A DNA stretch of 64,000 bases from Mariannaea sp. PMI_226 (lineage: Eukaryota > Ascomycota > Sordariomycetes > Hypocreales > Nectriaceae): positions 992,001 to 1,056,000 of the forward strand of contig JANFOG010000013.1 of assembly GCA_024336345.1 (NCBI GenBank), in the 5' to 3' direction. A model generated the notes under the pieces. It did no database searches. It was not told the DNA's origin and was given only the letters and a program-made list of their open reading frames with translations. The translations under genes were made by a program, and so were the position numbers. Position 1 is the first letter of the stretch. Every line of letters starts with the position of its first letter. Positions 47,408-58,197 of the stretch are shown piece after piece.

Positions 47408-49670
47408 GACGGGACGTGCTTGTCTCTCCCTGTTGTGCTGAAGTTTGTTAGGATAGTCTCAAATCTTATTTGTGTGAGACGAAATATTAATACCAATGAT
47501 TCAACGAGAGCCATCTTGCTGATAAATACAAAAGCCCCGTCTCGTAGCCAGTGGGTTCACGAAATTTTCGTTGGGCATCCGATCAAACCTCATATTCCCC
47601 CGCTTGCAGAAGGCTCAGATATTAGCCTCGTACTAATATAACCAATGGGAGAAGAAGAGAATATCGTCTTATACAGAATTGAACTTTTGTCATTTGTATG
47701 TACGTGACTAGGTAAAATGGTGTGGCTTTTTCACTAAACGACACGGAGCTAGCCACGTTTGAGTCATTCTGGATACATGGTTCGGTAGTATCTTATCTGA
47801 TCATCTCTACTACTGTCACAATCCAAGTGGATTTCTCTTTTTAGCACGTATGTCAAAAGTAAACGTTATTGCCTATTTGCCTTGACAGGTTCGTCCAACT
47901 CGGGGATGGATTGGTCCGGTCAATTCCCATTACGTGTGGGGGTAGCCCTGCGAAGGGCAGGGGACGCCAGACCATAATGAAATCGCTCAAAGAAGTTGAA
48001 TAGGATTATCATCTCTGCCCTTGAACTATGTTTGATGGTGCTATGGAATCTACTTGATCCTGAATATTCAACCGCGAAGTTTCTTGTAGTGACTGTACTA
48101 TTCTCACCGAAAATACAGGGGATCAGAAAGCGTCAGCCCACCTTTTCGCCGGATTCCGGCTTCGGTCTCAGTTTTATCAATCAGCCCCATATACATGGGA
48201 AACTATGACAGTAGAATAGTGCAAGAAAGAGGATCTGATTAAGTCGCTAGCGGCCTCCCAGGTCCACCTGCCCACTGCCATCCGCGGGTTTTTCGGGTTT
48301 CTTTCTGCGAGGCCTGTCATACACGATTACCGCAGCTCAATATCTGACGATTTCGGGCGACTCTCCGGACCCAATTTGGAAGGCAGATGAGTTAACTTAG
48401 GACTGAATTAGGGGATGGAAATATTTCAGACAGCTGAAGCGTATTTATTGAAAGAGCACTATGCGGTATATCTCACTCCTGTGATAATGACGGAATCACG
48501 AGAGTCTGCTGGGTGGGTCAATGAATTTTTGAGGGGCTTGCAATATTCCCTGACTCCAGAAGCTATGTAACAGGCTTTATCCAAACATACTATTCGTGAT
48601 CACGAATTGTGCGTGTGAGCCCCCCAACCACCATGTTGAAAACAACATCAGTGATAGCCGAGGAAATAGTCGAGGTCGGTGGGCGATTGTCGGAGTCCGG
48701 ATCAGATCAGATAACTTGAGCAGCCAGTTGGAGAACAGGGTCGTATGGGGAAAGAAATCAAATAAAGCAACTAGTGGACGTAGTGCAATCCGCCTCGACC
48801 GACCATGCATACCACTATTAAGAACCCATTCTTGAAGGGAAGCACTTGGGACTTGCAATATTGCGCTAGTGCGGGAATTCTGGTCTTTGTTGGCTCTTCG
48901 ACTTGGATTGGCAATGAAAAATGCCGATCAGTGCCACATCAACTTCAATCCGGGAGGAGAATGATGAACAGGTGCCGCTTCTCCATATTTTGCGTTCGGC
49001 TTTTGGGCGGGAAGTTGAGCCACCCTTGCAACCAAAACCCATTAAGGCACTGAGTCCGACATATGTTCGAGCTAGGATTAAGCTCGGGATATCTGATGAC
49101 CCATGTCCACTCGAACGTATTAGCAAAGGATCTCGGAAGTCCCAGGCACTAACAACGGGCTCGGGACTTCAGTCTGTCCGACAATATGGTTTTGGGTCAT
49201 TAGGTAATGGACATCATACAAGAGCGGGACGAAACCCACCCAGAAAAAAAATACCATATCCATGCGGAGGAGGGTTAGGCAACTGGTATTAGGAACTGTT
49301 AAAGAGTAGTTGGACACGTGAGATATATGTTGAATTCTGAAGAAATGCAACTTAATCCCTGGTTCATTATCGCACAGACGTTTGATGAGAAAAGCCTGCC
49401 CTATGTCTTGATCATCAAATTCAAACACATTGTAATTCCGGGAGTATTTAATCTCAAATTTTTGTAGGATGTAGGCATGGAGATGGTCGACTTCAAAAAG
49501 ACAAACACAGTTATAGTCGTGAGAGAGGTAGATAAGCGTTTTCCTAAACCCTTGACCTGCTTTCAGATTTCCACTCCCATTCGAAACTTTCCCCATTTTC
49601 CTTTGGTCCAGCCTCCACGGACCCAAATTGTGAGTGGTGGAAAAATAGACATGGTTGCTTGCTTTAAATA
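47408..49670. other. Long stretch without a recognised gene
   Basis: It includes the promoter of the ferric reductase. A minus-strand frame at 49120-49626 is open for 168 codons, with an internal ATG start (MGKVSNGSGNLKAGQGFRK) and a protein-like part up to about residue 100, but no known domain. The frame at 48866-49126 has no recognisable motif. It could be a small or decayed gene. Confidence 0.4.
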
Positions 49671-51223
49671 TTAAAAAGGTGCAGGAACAGGCATTGCTGG
49701 TATGACTGTGACCGCAGCCTTCGGTGCTAGCTTCATCTCGCCTAACATAGCCGATAGAATTTCTTCCTGCCCTAAAGCATTGAGCGCCTCTTCTTTCTCA
49801 ACCAGAAGATCGAAGAGAAGCGTTTCTATATCGGCAGCAAGCTCGAGGAATGCGTCACAAGCTCCGTCCAGGTCAAGCTGGTAGTCCGGCTTCTTGCCGT
49901 TGACGTTTGTGAGAATACACTTTGCTCCCTGTTGGATAACGCTTGCGAGTTGCGTGCCTCTACCTTGCTTCGCGGCTTTGACTAGGTTTTCAGACAATTG
50001 AAGCGTTTCAGTTGCGGCTTCATTTAGAGCAGCCTCATTCTTCCATGCTACAGATTCGGGCCATCCTTTCCGCTGGAGGCGTGCCATTTGGCGTAGAATG
50101 AGAGTTGCATCGTTACAAATCTCACTCAGGCCACTGGAGAGAAGGAAGTCATAGGTCGCTGTGGGAGACTTCTTGGTTGACCTTGTCCCCGAGATGAGAG
50201 AACAGGTAGACTTTCCCAGATCAAGGAGTTTATCAGAGTAGAGTTCTTGGTACTCTGGTAGATATTTAGTGCTGTAGCGCCCGACTGATCTTTGGCTCGG
50301 ACTCGGTGGCGGAGGAGACTTGGGTGACGGTGCTTATTGATGATGGAGGTTAGTTTGTTATCACTAAATGTTTGAAAGAGAGATTAAAGCTTACTTGAGA
50401 TAGAATTGGAGATGTTTTGGCATCGTCTCCTCAAATCTTCCATCCACTGTTCATCTTCCCAGTCACCCCTCAGCGTCCTGCAAGTTTCAACACCTATCAG
50501 GATCTGTAGCTGCCTCAGGAGGCTAACGTGCGAGTGGTAGTTCATAGCATAGCTCGGATGGAACCCATTAACCTTGGAAATAGTGACAAGCCCATTGTTT
50601 TCATGGCGTATCCTCGTCTTAATGGGGAGCTTTGGATTGCTACCCAACTTTACACCAACACCGACATTCTCCAACTTCCATGCTTCCCCTTTGCGATTAT
50701 CAAATCTGCCCGCTTTAGGCAGCCATATTTTTCCCGCACAGAGCAGGACCTCGGGCTCTTTATCGCAAATAGCCTGTGTTGATACATGAAATGACTCCTT
50801 CAGGTAGTCATCGTGAACTTTTCCTACATTTTCGGCCACATATGGAAGCAAGTCGATTATAGCTATATCAGTCCTAATGTCAAGGGTTCCACAAGAGACC
50901 GTGGTGAATATGTCGCTGAGCGCAGAAAGACTCTCGCAATCTTCAACAACTGCATCAAGTCCCTTGCCAAATGGATGATTGTTCCGGGGCTGCTGGAGGA
51001 CGATGGCGATACCGCCCTTGAATGATGGGCCTGCCAGTTGCGCAGTGACTTTAACCTCGTCGCTAGGTCGCTTCAGCGATCGCCCTCGAGCCTCTATGCG
51101 GGATACATGGTCGGACGGCTCTGTCAAATCGATTGGCACGGGCTCAAAGAGTCGTCTCATCCGGTGGTCAATGGCGACGTCAAGGCATACCTTTGGTTGT
51201 GCATTTGGGGTCATTGATGCCAT
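49671..51223 (-). CDS. Unrecognised fungal protein, two exons, 496 aa
   Basis: Exons 51223-50395 and 50332-49671, joined in phase with a GTAAGC donor and TAAG acceptor. No known family assigned. The first part (about 1-276) is globular, with TDIAIIDLLPYVAENVGK and PEVLLCAGKIWLPKAGRF; this D-LLPY plus later strand-like LLCAGK pattern faintly recalls uracil-DNA-glycosylase-like folds, a guess only. A Pro/Ser-rich linker (PSPKSPPPPSPSQRS) connects to a helical C-terminal half with several AL/LL repeats. No signal peptide or membrane segment. It is likely a real gene, judged by length, codon texture and clean splicing. Confidence 0.75.
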
Positions 51224-52943
51224 TTTGTATGAGGGAATTGGAATAATTCGCGCTTCAGCTCTATGTAATAGAGGAGTTGAAGATTCTCGGTTGAATTTGG
51301 ATTGCTGGGCATGGTGTACTCAATAGGCTGAGCCGCCTGATCGGAAATCAGCCCACCAGGTCGACTCTTCCTTGGTTCAACCATTTGCACAAGTTAAGCG
51401 CCAGGTAGCCGACGTGGCTGTGAAGATCCTGGTAATTGATCACGCTGCTGACTCGCCAATAGAACCGGTTATCACATTCACAGCGCGCATATTAGAGCTG
51501 CGCAGGTGCGGGGTATTCGGTTCGGGCACGCAAACAGAATCTGCTGAGGTAGAAGGGGCTGAACATTGCGGTCTGTAGCTTTCCTTAGATATCGGGTCTG
51601 AATACATAACTTCCCTTCCATACCAGCGGCGCAGAGGGTTGGCTTACCGATCTACTTCCACAGAGCAAAGGCCGATTGATGGGCGGGTCAGGGCAGATAC
51701 GACGGAGAACATACAACCCTGGTGGATATATTGTCTTGATAAGAGTATTCGTGCCGCCGTTGTAGTGAGGGTTAGAGATGAGGTGGCGCATGACTTGAAC
51801 GCCCGCATTGGGCAATAATTCGGGTATGTGTACCAAGAAACAATCCAACTCTCAGTGCTAGTTTTTTCGGCGCTTCGGGAGGGATGTGATGCAAATGCGA
51901 TTGAGTGCGCTTTAACTGTTTGCTACCCACACGCTTTAAAAACCAGTGCTCCGAAATGTAACCCAACACGATGATCGACTCAAATGGACTATCTCTCAAA
52001 TTTAGACCAATAGATTCACTCTAGTAGTGGTGAGAATTATATATTCTTCTACCTTCTTTGTGGCTTGTCATCATTTTGTAGCCGGAGGCACAGCGCATAT
52101 ACTTGTTTGGCATGGAGTTTCCGGTGAGGTCCATCGCATCAGATCTTTACGCAGCTTCTGTCTTATTTTAGCGAGTATGATAGAAATGCACTATGACGTA
52201 GGACTGTGAAGCATAAACTCGTGCCTGACTGAGACCTGTCCGGTCTGAGCCACTTGTCCAGATTCATCTTATACAGTGATGAGCGGGTCAGTTATGCTGC
52301 TAGTAGAAGCACTGTCTCAGGAACTCTTACTTCACTAGCAATATTTGAGGGCATCTCCCTGAATGCTCGTGGATCTGACCTGCAGCTGCTCTAACGTCCC
52401 AAATGCTCAGGCTCACGCATCGAGCTTTTGCTATCACGTCTCTGCGTGTTGCCCTCCCAGGACTAGATTTGCAGTGCGAAAACTTTTGAGAAGGTTCCTA
52501 GCTCACGTTTTCTGCTTCTACTTAATGTAGTCCAAGTTTGGTTTTCAGTAGTATTATTGAATCTGTTGTAGATTGGATTCATTGAAATTGATGAAAACGA
52601 AGTTGTTCTTATGCTACGTTCACCGACACGCACCAGCCTATATCGACCTATCTTCGTTAACTAGGTACATTATGAGAGATGCGAAAATACTAAAGAATTC
52701 TAAGTAAACCCACCTCTCAACCCAATTCCTCTGTAATACTCGATTAGGTGTGATACTCGATTACGGTTTACGTTAATAGATTAATAATAAATTAAGCCTA
52801 ATATAAGATATCCTTTTAAATATCCTTAAAAGAGAGATAGAGAAGAGATGAGCAATAAAATAATATTTAACCAAATGAAGGTCTAATAAGTATCAAATCA
52901 AATTGCATCCATATGCATATATCTATCATTTGATAATATTTAA
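51224..52943. other. Intergenic region with an AT-rich block
   Basis: No gene recognised. From about 52620 to 52940 the sequence is strongly AT-rich (long runs of TTAATA-type words), and ATACTCGATTA occurs twice near 52737-52766 as an imperfect direct repeat. This may be the 3' side of the PhzF-like gene or a RIP-affected fragment. Confidence 0.5.
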
Positions 52944-53846
52944 TTACCTAACCCATTTAACATTCCCCGAGATCCAGCAGCCATTAATGTCTCCCTGACT
53001 CTTTCTAAACAGCACTTGAATATCAGATGGCTTTCCCATGCTCCACCCCTGTCGAATATGGATAGGGTTTTGCACATCCAACGACATAGCATTTTGCTTC
53101 AAAAGACTAAATGCAAGTGCTGCTGCGGCTATACCTGTTGCCGGGTCCTCTGTATAGCCAGAAGATCTAGGAAACTGGCGTGCCTCGAATACTTGATGGT
53201 CGTCTTGTGCGATAGCATACGGATAAAGTCCAGTCGACCCAATCATTTGGCATACCTTGTTCACACGATCGAAGTCCGGGCTCAAAGAGTTGAGAATTTC
53301 CCGGGTCTTAAGTGGGATCAATGTCTTTGTTCGAGATGTTCGTGCGTTCTGAACTTTCAGCAACGTTGCCAGTTCAGCTGTAGTAATCCTAAGGCAGGAT
53401 AAAATGTCTTCGATATGATCGTCACTAAGATCTTCGCAGGAGCCAGCGGGTTGAGAAACTAGGACTTGTGACGCCGAATTGTCGGGCTCTTTCAGTATGA
53501 CGGCTTCAACCTTTCCGCTTCTGGTCGAGATGGCGATTTCCTTGACTGAGGGCAATAGTCCAAGTTGATCCAGCAGCCACACAGCACCCACTGTGGCGTG
53601 TCCGCACATTTCCATCTCGTGGTTCGGAACCCAGTATCTCATTGTGATATGGCAGTCATCCTGCCACCCGGAACGTCCTGACAAGATGAACCCGCATTCA
53701 TGGCCACGATCTTTAGCCAAGGCCTTCATCTCCGAATCATCCAGGCCATCAGCATCGAGGAAGATGGTTGTAGGATTACCGCCGGGCTCTTCAGAGTCCA
53801 TCGAATATGGGAAAACAGAAAGGTTGTACGTGCGCACCTTCTCCAT
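52944..53846 (-). CDS. PhzF-family isomerase/epimerase-like protein
   Basis: Single exon, 300 aa, the usual family length. Two-fold diaminopimelate-epimerase-like architecture: GGNPTTIFLDADGL, the candidate catalytic Glu in RGHECGFIL, EMCGHATVGAVWLL, and GYTEDPATGIAAAALAFSL (family EDPATGSAA). PhzF isomerises a dihydro-hydroxyanthranilate in phenazine synthesis, but most fungal homologues lie outside phenazine pathways and have unknown substrates. It is divergent from a RidA-family gene across about 450 bp. RidA proteins remove reactive enamines, so the two may act on one nitrogen-containing intermediate (inference). Cytosolic. Confidence 0.9.
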   Translation of the reverse strand: MEKVRTYNLSVFPYSMDSEEPGGNPTTIFLDADGLDDSEMKALAKDRGHECGFILSGRSGWQDDCHITMRYWVPNHEMEMCGHATVGAVWLLDQLGLLPSVKEIAISTRSGKVEAVILKEPDNSASQVLVSQPAGSCEDLSDDHIEDILSCLRITTAELATLLKVQNARTSRTKTLIPLKTREILNSLSPDFDRVNKVCQMIGSTGLYPYAIAQDDHQVFEARQFPRSSGYTEDPATGIAAAALAFSLLKQNAMSLDVQNPIHIRQGWSMGKPSDIQVLFRKSQGDINGCWISGNVKWVR

Positions 53847-54299
53847 AATGTCGAGTTATAAGGACAGGATTGATGCGTAGTTGGTCGTGGTGGTGTCGGC
53901 CAGACCTTTGTACAGCGGCTTGACCAACCTTTATAGAGCTAGGGCGCAATAAAAGCAGTCTGCGATTGGGACTTCTCCTACGTGCCAACTTTAAAGGAGT
54001 GAAGCAGCAAGGAAAATACCCTTATGAAGATCATCAATTGTGTGAACTGGGGCTCACTACTGTAATATACTAATCTAAATTAGGATGGGACTATAAATCG
54101 ACAAGATGGGGACTCGGAGAATGGCCGGTCCCTATCGGCGGATGGCCTGTCCCTATCGGCGGATGGCCGGCTACTCCGGTTTGTTTTCGGGACCTCATGC
54201 CTTCAGCATTTTAGCTTATTATAAGAAGAATTGCCCGAACTCAGGCAAACCAGTAGCAGTTTTGCCGTATTACATTTTTTCAACTCATGCAATTCCAAG
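53847..54299. promoter_or_regulatory. Bidirectional promoter of the PhzF-like and RidA-like genes
   Basis: 453 bp separate the divergent start codons, with the CGG-rich tandem repeat described separately in the middle. Joint regulation of both genes is likely from the arrangement alone. Confidence 0.5.
54121..54177. repeat. 21-nt tandem repeat with multiple CGG triplets
   Basis: Two units, 54121-54141 and 54142-54162, differ at one base (ATGGCCGG/ATGGCCTG start, then TCCCTATCGGCGG), followed by a partial third unit. Each unit brings TCGGCGGATGGCC, and the last junction gives CGG-N4-CCG and CGG-N7-CCG arrangements. Such arrays can bind Zn2Cys6 regulators, two of which are encoded nearby. Confidence 0.7.
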
Positions 54300-54758
54300 A
54301 TGCCTGACCCCACAGGTACCGTGATACTACCCACCAGCCATGGTCTAGCAAATTATCCGCATGGGTGTCTCACAACTATCTCGAAATTTCGAACTCTGTA
54401 CATTTCCGGTACCTCTAGCAGACTTGATGATGGTACTTTTGCCGGCGTCCAGACTGATCATAATGGAACTCTTGTCATCGACATCCGCGAGCAGACCAAG
54501 GCCGTCCTACGCAGGATCGAACAAGTCATCAAACATGCAACCAAAAACAGAGGTGGTCTGGGTGATCTGGTTGATGTTCAAATATTCCTTGTCGATGTTA
54601 AGAGTTATTATAAGGGGATGAACGAGGTATGGAATGAAGTGTTTCCATTTCCGTCCCAGTCACCGGCACGGACGACGATCGGCGTGAGGGAACTACCGGC
54701 CCCTGAGATGATTGTTGAGATGAAATGCATCGCTCAAGTCGAGATTAAGGATTCATAG
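54300..54758 (+). CDS. RidA/YjgF/YER057c family protein (enamine/imine deaminase type)
   Basis: Single exon, 152 aa, within the family range of about 130-155. Start ATG at 54300, the last one before the domain; the upstream frame has no convincing start. Motifs: RTLYISGTSSRLDDGTFAG, EQTKAVLRRIEQVIKHA, LGDLVDVQIFLVDVKSY and SPARTTIGVRELPAPEMIVE. The Arg in ARTTIGV corresponds to the carboxylate-binding Arg of active RidA proteins. Members hydrolyse reactive 2-aminoacrylate-like enamines, and a branch is 2-aminomuconate deaminase of the 3-hydroxyanthranilate route; which one applies here is not decidable by eye. Probable partner of the PhzF-like protein. Confidence 0.9.
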   Translation: MPDPTGTVILPTSHGLANYPHGCLTTISKFRTLYISGTSSRLDDGTFAGVQTDHNGTLVIDIREQTKAVLRRIEQVIKHATKNRGGLGDLVDVQIFLVDVKSYYKGMNEVWNEVFPFPSQSPARTTIGVRELPAPEMIVEMKCIAQVEIKDS

Positions 54759-55217
54759 GTCTCACGTTGCGTGATTTCCATGGATACATAAGAATCATGG
54801 CAGGTGTCTGGATGGTGCTGGCGGTTGGGAAATATGATTACGGTAGAGAGCGAAATTACCGAAGGGGGATCTCATAGCATTTTCATTTTCCCAGGAGCTG
54901 ATCAACGAGGTTATTTGAGAGAATAACGAGTTGAAGAGCTTTCATGAAGTGTACTTCAGCAAAGGATCAGCAGGACTAGGACGTTCTCGCATTGCGCTTC
55001 GTATTTGATCAAATCGAATCTTGGAGCTTTCCAGAGCAGTTACAGTTCAGAAAACAAGTCCATTGCGTATAGATAACAAATATTTAGGCCATATCTCTCT
55101 CCTTTCCCGGGGTAAACATTAGCGTTCAACGTCTGGTTCCTGGAGTTGATGCGCCTGCCTCAGAATCTTGCGGAGCACTACGTAAGGGAACGAGACTAGA
55201 TTAGAACAGCCGCGGCA
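54759..55217. other. Convergent intergenic region
   Basis: It lies between the RidA-like gene and the 3' end of the first Zn2Cys6 gene. No coding signal recognised. Confidence 0.5.
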
Positions 55218-57374
55218 CTATGGAACACATGGCATTGAAGGGTTGAACTGCGATTGTGCATCGAGATTCGATCCCATTATGATCGATCGCATCTCGGGGC
55301 TCAAAGTATCTTGGATGTTAAGCATCACCTCTGACCCGTACGAAATATCCTGGGCAGGGAACGCTGGAAGCCAAGTGTCCCAACAGCTCAGATGCTCCGC
55401 CTGGGTGTCATTTTCCCAATCAAGTATTGGACTATTCGACAACGTTTTCGTAGCATTACTGCTCATGGCTGTATCGAACCCGAACAGGGCCGATTGACAC
55501 GAATCGTTTCCGATTAGGGTGCTGCCGCGATCTCGTGAGCTCACCAGGTTTTGAAAGAGCGAGTCCATTTTTCTGGATACCTGGCGTTCAAAAATCCGTT
55601 TAATCTTGGCTCGGATGATATCAATGCTTCGGTTCAGGCTTGGTATAGCCGAAGCCGAATGTTGAAGAATATGAAGCAAGAACTTCAACTCAGGCCAAGT
55701 CGTTTGACGGGAATCATGAGACTGGGAGGTATCGTCCGAAGTCTGCAGTAGGTATACAGCTGTCGTCGCAGCGGTATAAGTGCAGTAGCTATTCATATAG
55801 GTAATGTGGTGAAATCCAAAGGTAGCAACATACATGTTGAGAAGATCATATATCGCTGTGGTTGCTGCCTGGCAGGTTCTCCTACTTTGTTCCGCCATGG
55901 CGGAGAGGGAGACTTGTCCACTTGCGACATGTGGCCTGTGGAGTAGAATCAAGGCGGTGTAATACATTAGATTTAAAGAGGTGATATGCGGCGGCGGACT
56001 CAACTGCGGCATGTTTTCGGGTGGAATGCAAAGGAAAGGCGGCAACGAGGAGTACCAACCCTGGAATTCCTTCTTTATCTTGACGAAAGACGCTGCTCGG
56101 AGTTCAGAAGAGAGCTCCAGGGAGTAGATAGGGTGCGTGTTATAGAGCTCCAACATCATCCTAGTGAGTATTTTACAGAGTTTACATAACTCTTTAAAAC
56201 AGGATGTAACATGGCCTGGAGTTGGTGGATACGGAGGGAGGCTTCCAGATTTTGGAGCGGAACCGTAGAATGGTACCCAAGGATCTTGGTCCGTAAAGTC
56301 ATCTAGGAACTCCAACGAAACCTTCTCAGCGCCCATGATGAAACTTGGCATTCTCCCCAAATATAAGCTGATGAGTTTATCCCATGCATACAGACTCCAA
56401 AACAGGCGTTTCCGTATCTCGATATCCTCAATCGTGAGTGTTGTAGAGTACTGTTGGAGTTTGTCGGGTGAGACGTGGAGCCCAAGATCAACAGCCATGC
56501 GGAAGGCCATACCAGAATAGAGCCAAGCAGATGAAGAATTACCACACGCAACATCACGAGCTGATTGCTGGAGTAGTCCTTGTATCGTCGATATAGAAGG
56601 CCGATTGAGTGTTTCCATAGCCAACAAGACCCTTGCTTCTGACACCACTCGGGCGGTGAGCTCTTTGGATGTCTCAATACTGTTTGCAGACTGCCATACT
56701 GTTTCAGGTCCTCGCATCAACCGACAGCTGGTGGCACAGATCACCTTGATAAGCGCCAAAGAGCAATACGTGGCCGGATGATTCTCCTGGGCAAGGGCTG
56801 AAATATCCCTCATGAAGGCAGGGCGGTATACAAATAGAAAACATGGGTGTAACCAACACCAGTGTAACTTGAAAAGAGTTTCCACAAGATCCTTTGGTAG
56901 GTTTATTATCGACGAGACTGTATCCAGGCTAGTCGACTCATGTCTCTTCTGGGCGACGGCACTGGCGACTAAACGTTCTCTGATGTAGTCTGTATCAGAT
57001 TCATCCGATGTCAAAGAAATGGTGGTTGAATGTTCAGAAAGACTCCGTGGTGGATCGGCATGAAGCGCCGAAGTTCCGTTATGGTAGCTCACGTCTCCGA
57101 GTGCATCTAAACAGACAGAGTCGCCGTCCTCGTTGCCGTAACCCGACCAGACAAGCGACGGTGTTGTCGGCGTGTTTGTTGACTCCCAACCCTCCTTCGC
57201 CTCTAACTCGCGAATCCGAGCTTGCAGTGTGCGGACATAGGCAACCGATGGGGATTTTTCATAGTGGCAGGCAGAATTACTTGCAACGCAAGCACCACAA
57301 CTTGGAGATACCCCATCGCATCTGCTTTTGCGACGTCGACAGGCCGAGCAGACAATCTTTTGATTCCGCACCAT
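55218..57374 (-). CDS. Zn2Cys6 transcription factor (718 aa, intronless)
   Basis: The N-terminal zinc cluster is complete: CSACRRRKSRC, DGVSPSCGAC, VASNSAC, then the coiled-coil linker YVRTLQARIRELEAKE. The fungal_trans middle homology region starts near ETLFKLHWCWLHPCFLFVYR and includes FRMAVDLGLH and KRLFWSLYAWDKLISLYLGR. This layout recalls NirA/XlnR-side regulators, but the target cannot be assigned. Nuclear. It is divergent from a second Zn2Cys6 gene at 58198 and lies within the PhzF/RidA/permease group, so one of the two probably controls that group. Confidence 0.93.
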   Translation of the reverse strand: MVRNQKIVCSACRRRKSRCDGVSPSCGACVASNSACHYEKSPSVAYVRTLQARIRELEAKEGWESTNTPTTPSLVWSGYGNEDGDSVCLDALGDVSYHNGTSALHADPPRSLSEHSTTISLTSDESDTDYIRERLVASAVAQKRHESTSLDTVSSIINLPKDLVETLFKLHWCWLHPCFLFVYRPAFMRDISALAQENHPATYCSLALIKVICATSCRLMRGPETVWQSANSIETSKELTARVVSEARVLLAMETLNRPSISTIQGLLQQSARDVACGNSSSAWLYSGMAFRMAVDLGLHVSPDKLQQYSTTLTIEDIEIRKRLFWSLYAWDKLISLYLGRMPSFIMGAEKVSLEFLDDFTDQDPWVPFYGSAPKSGSLPPYPPTPGHVTSCFKELCKLCKILTRMMLELYNTHPIYSLELSSELRAASFVKIKKEFQGWYSSLPPFLCIPPENMPQLSPPPHITSLNLMYYTALILLHRPHVASGQVSLSAMAEQSRRTCQAATTAIYDLLNMYVATFGFHHITYMNSYCTYTAATTAVYLLQTSDDTSQSHDSRQTTWPELKFLLHILQHSASAIPSLNRSIDIIRAKIKRIFERQVSRKMDSLFQNLVSSRDRGSTLIGNDSCQSALFGFDTAMSSNATKTLSNSPILDWENDTQAEHLSCWDTWLPAFPAQDISYGSEVMLNIQDTLSPEMRSIIMGSNLDAQSQFNPSMPCVP

Positions 57375-58197
57375 GAAGACAAAGGGCAGATTCCTCGTCT
57401 TGAATCTTCAATGTCAACTTGCAGGCTGCCTGAGTGGAGAGGATTTAAAGAGAAAGAGGGGAGAGCTCTTCAGAACAGGTCTCGATGGATGCAGAACTCG
57501 GGCAGGGATGGAGGAAGACAAACGTCGAGTCAGGGCGCGTCTCTGCGGAGGTTTCAGCTCATAAGCCGCAACCATGCCGTACTCAACGTGCCCACTCTAC
57601 CCGGTAAAGAAATAAACTACAGCGTCCCATCTTTGGATATTATTCAATTTTGGTTCCAAAAGGGTCCTGGTCAAACCTAGTAATTCTCCACTTGTTTGAA
57701 GGTTGCAAAATCAAAGGGATGATAGCGCAATTCCGTTACCAAGACAATACCGTCACTACTACGTAGAGAAAGGTCTGTTATACTACACGACATCGCCGAA
57801 GATGACGAGGAAGCAGTGACTGGCGCCACGAAAGGGCGTATTGAAGAAATGGTGCTAGGGTGACTTCATTGCGGCTTCTCCCGACGCAGGGCGGAGTAGT
57901 AGGCAGCAAACGGTTGGGTCTCGTCTCGCGCTAACGCTTTCTTCCGATAATTGCCTGAGGCGGCGTCACATCTACTGCTCATGACCCGTGTGGCGGGTAT
58001 ATTCATCAATTGAAAGTTGCGGCAACCTCCGGCTTCTCTGCTTTCTCTTTAAACCTCAATAACAATCTCCATCTACCCTTGATCCAATGAGTGGTATACT
58101 TGAACATTGGCTTAGGCTTCTCCCGTTTCTCCACCACTATTCCACTGTCGCTATCCAAGAAACCGTAGCACTGGCCGAGTCGCTCGTATAAACGGCC
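57375..58197. promoter_or_regulatory. Divergent promoter between two Zn2Cys6 genes
   Basis: 823 bp with no coding signal beyond short frames. A CGG-N6-CCG element (CGGCAACCTCCG) lies at 58020-58031, about 165 bp before the second regulator, a spacing used by some Zn2Cys6 dimers; possible autoregulation. Confidence 0.4.

Noticed and set aside
52944..54758. Phenazine biosynthesis locus
   Set aside because: Only PhzF is present; no other phenazine genes are nearby, and the PhzF family is broad in fungi.
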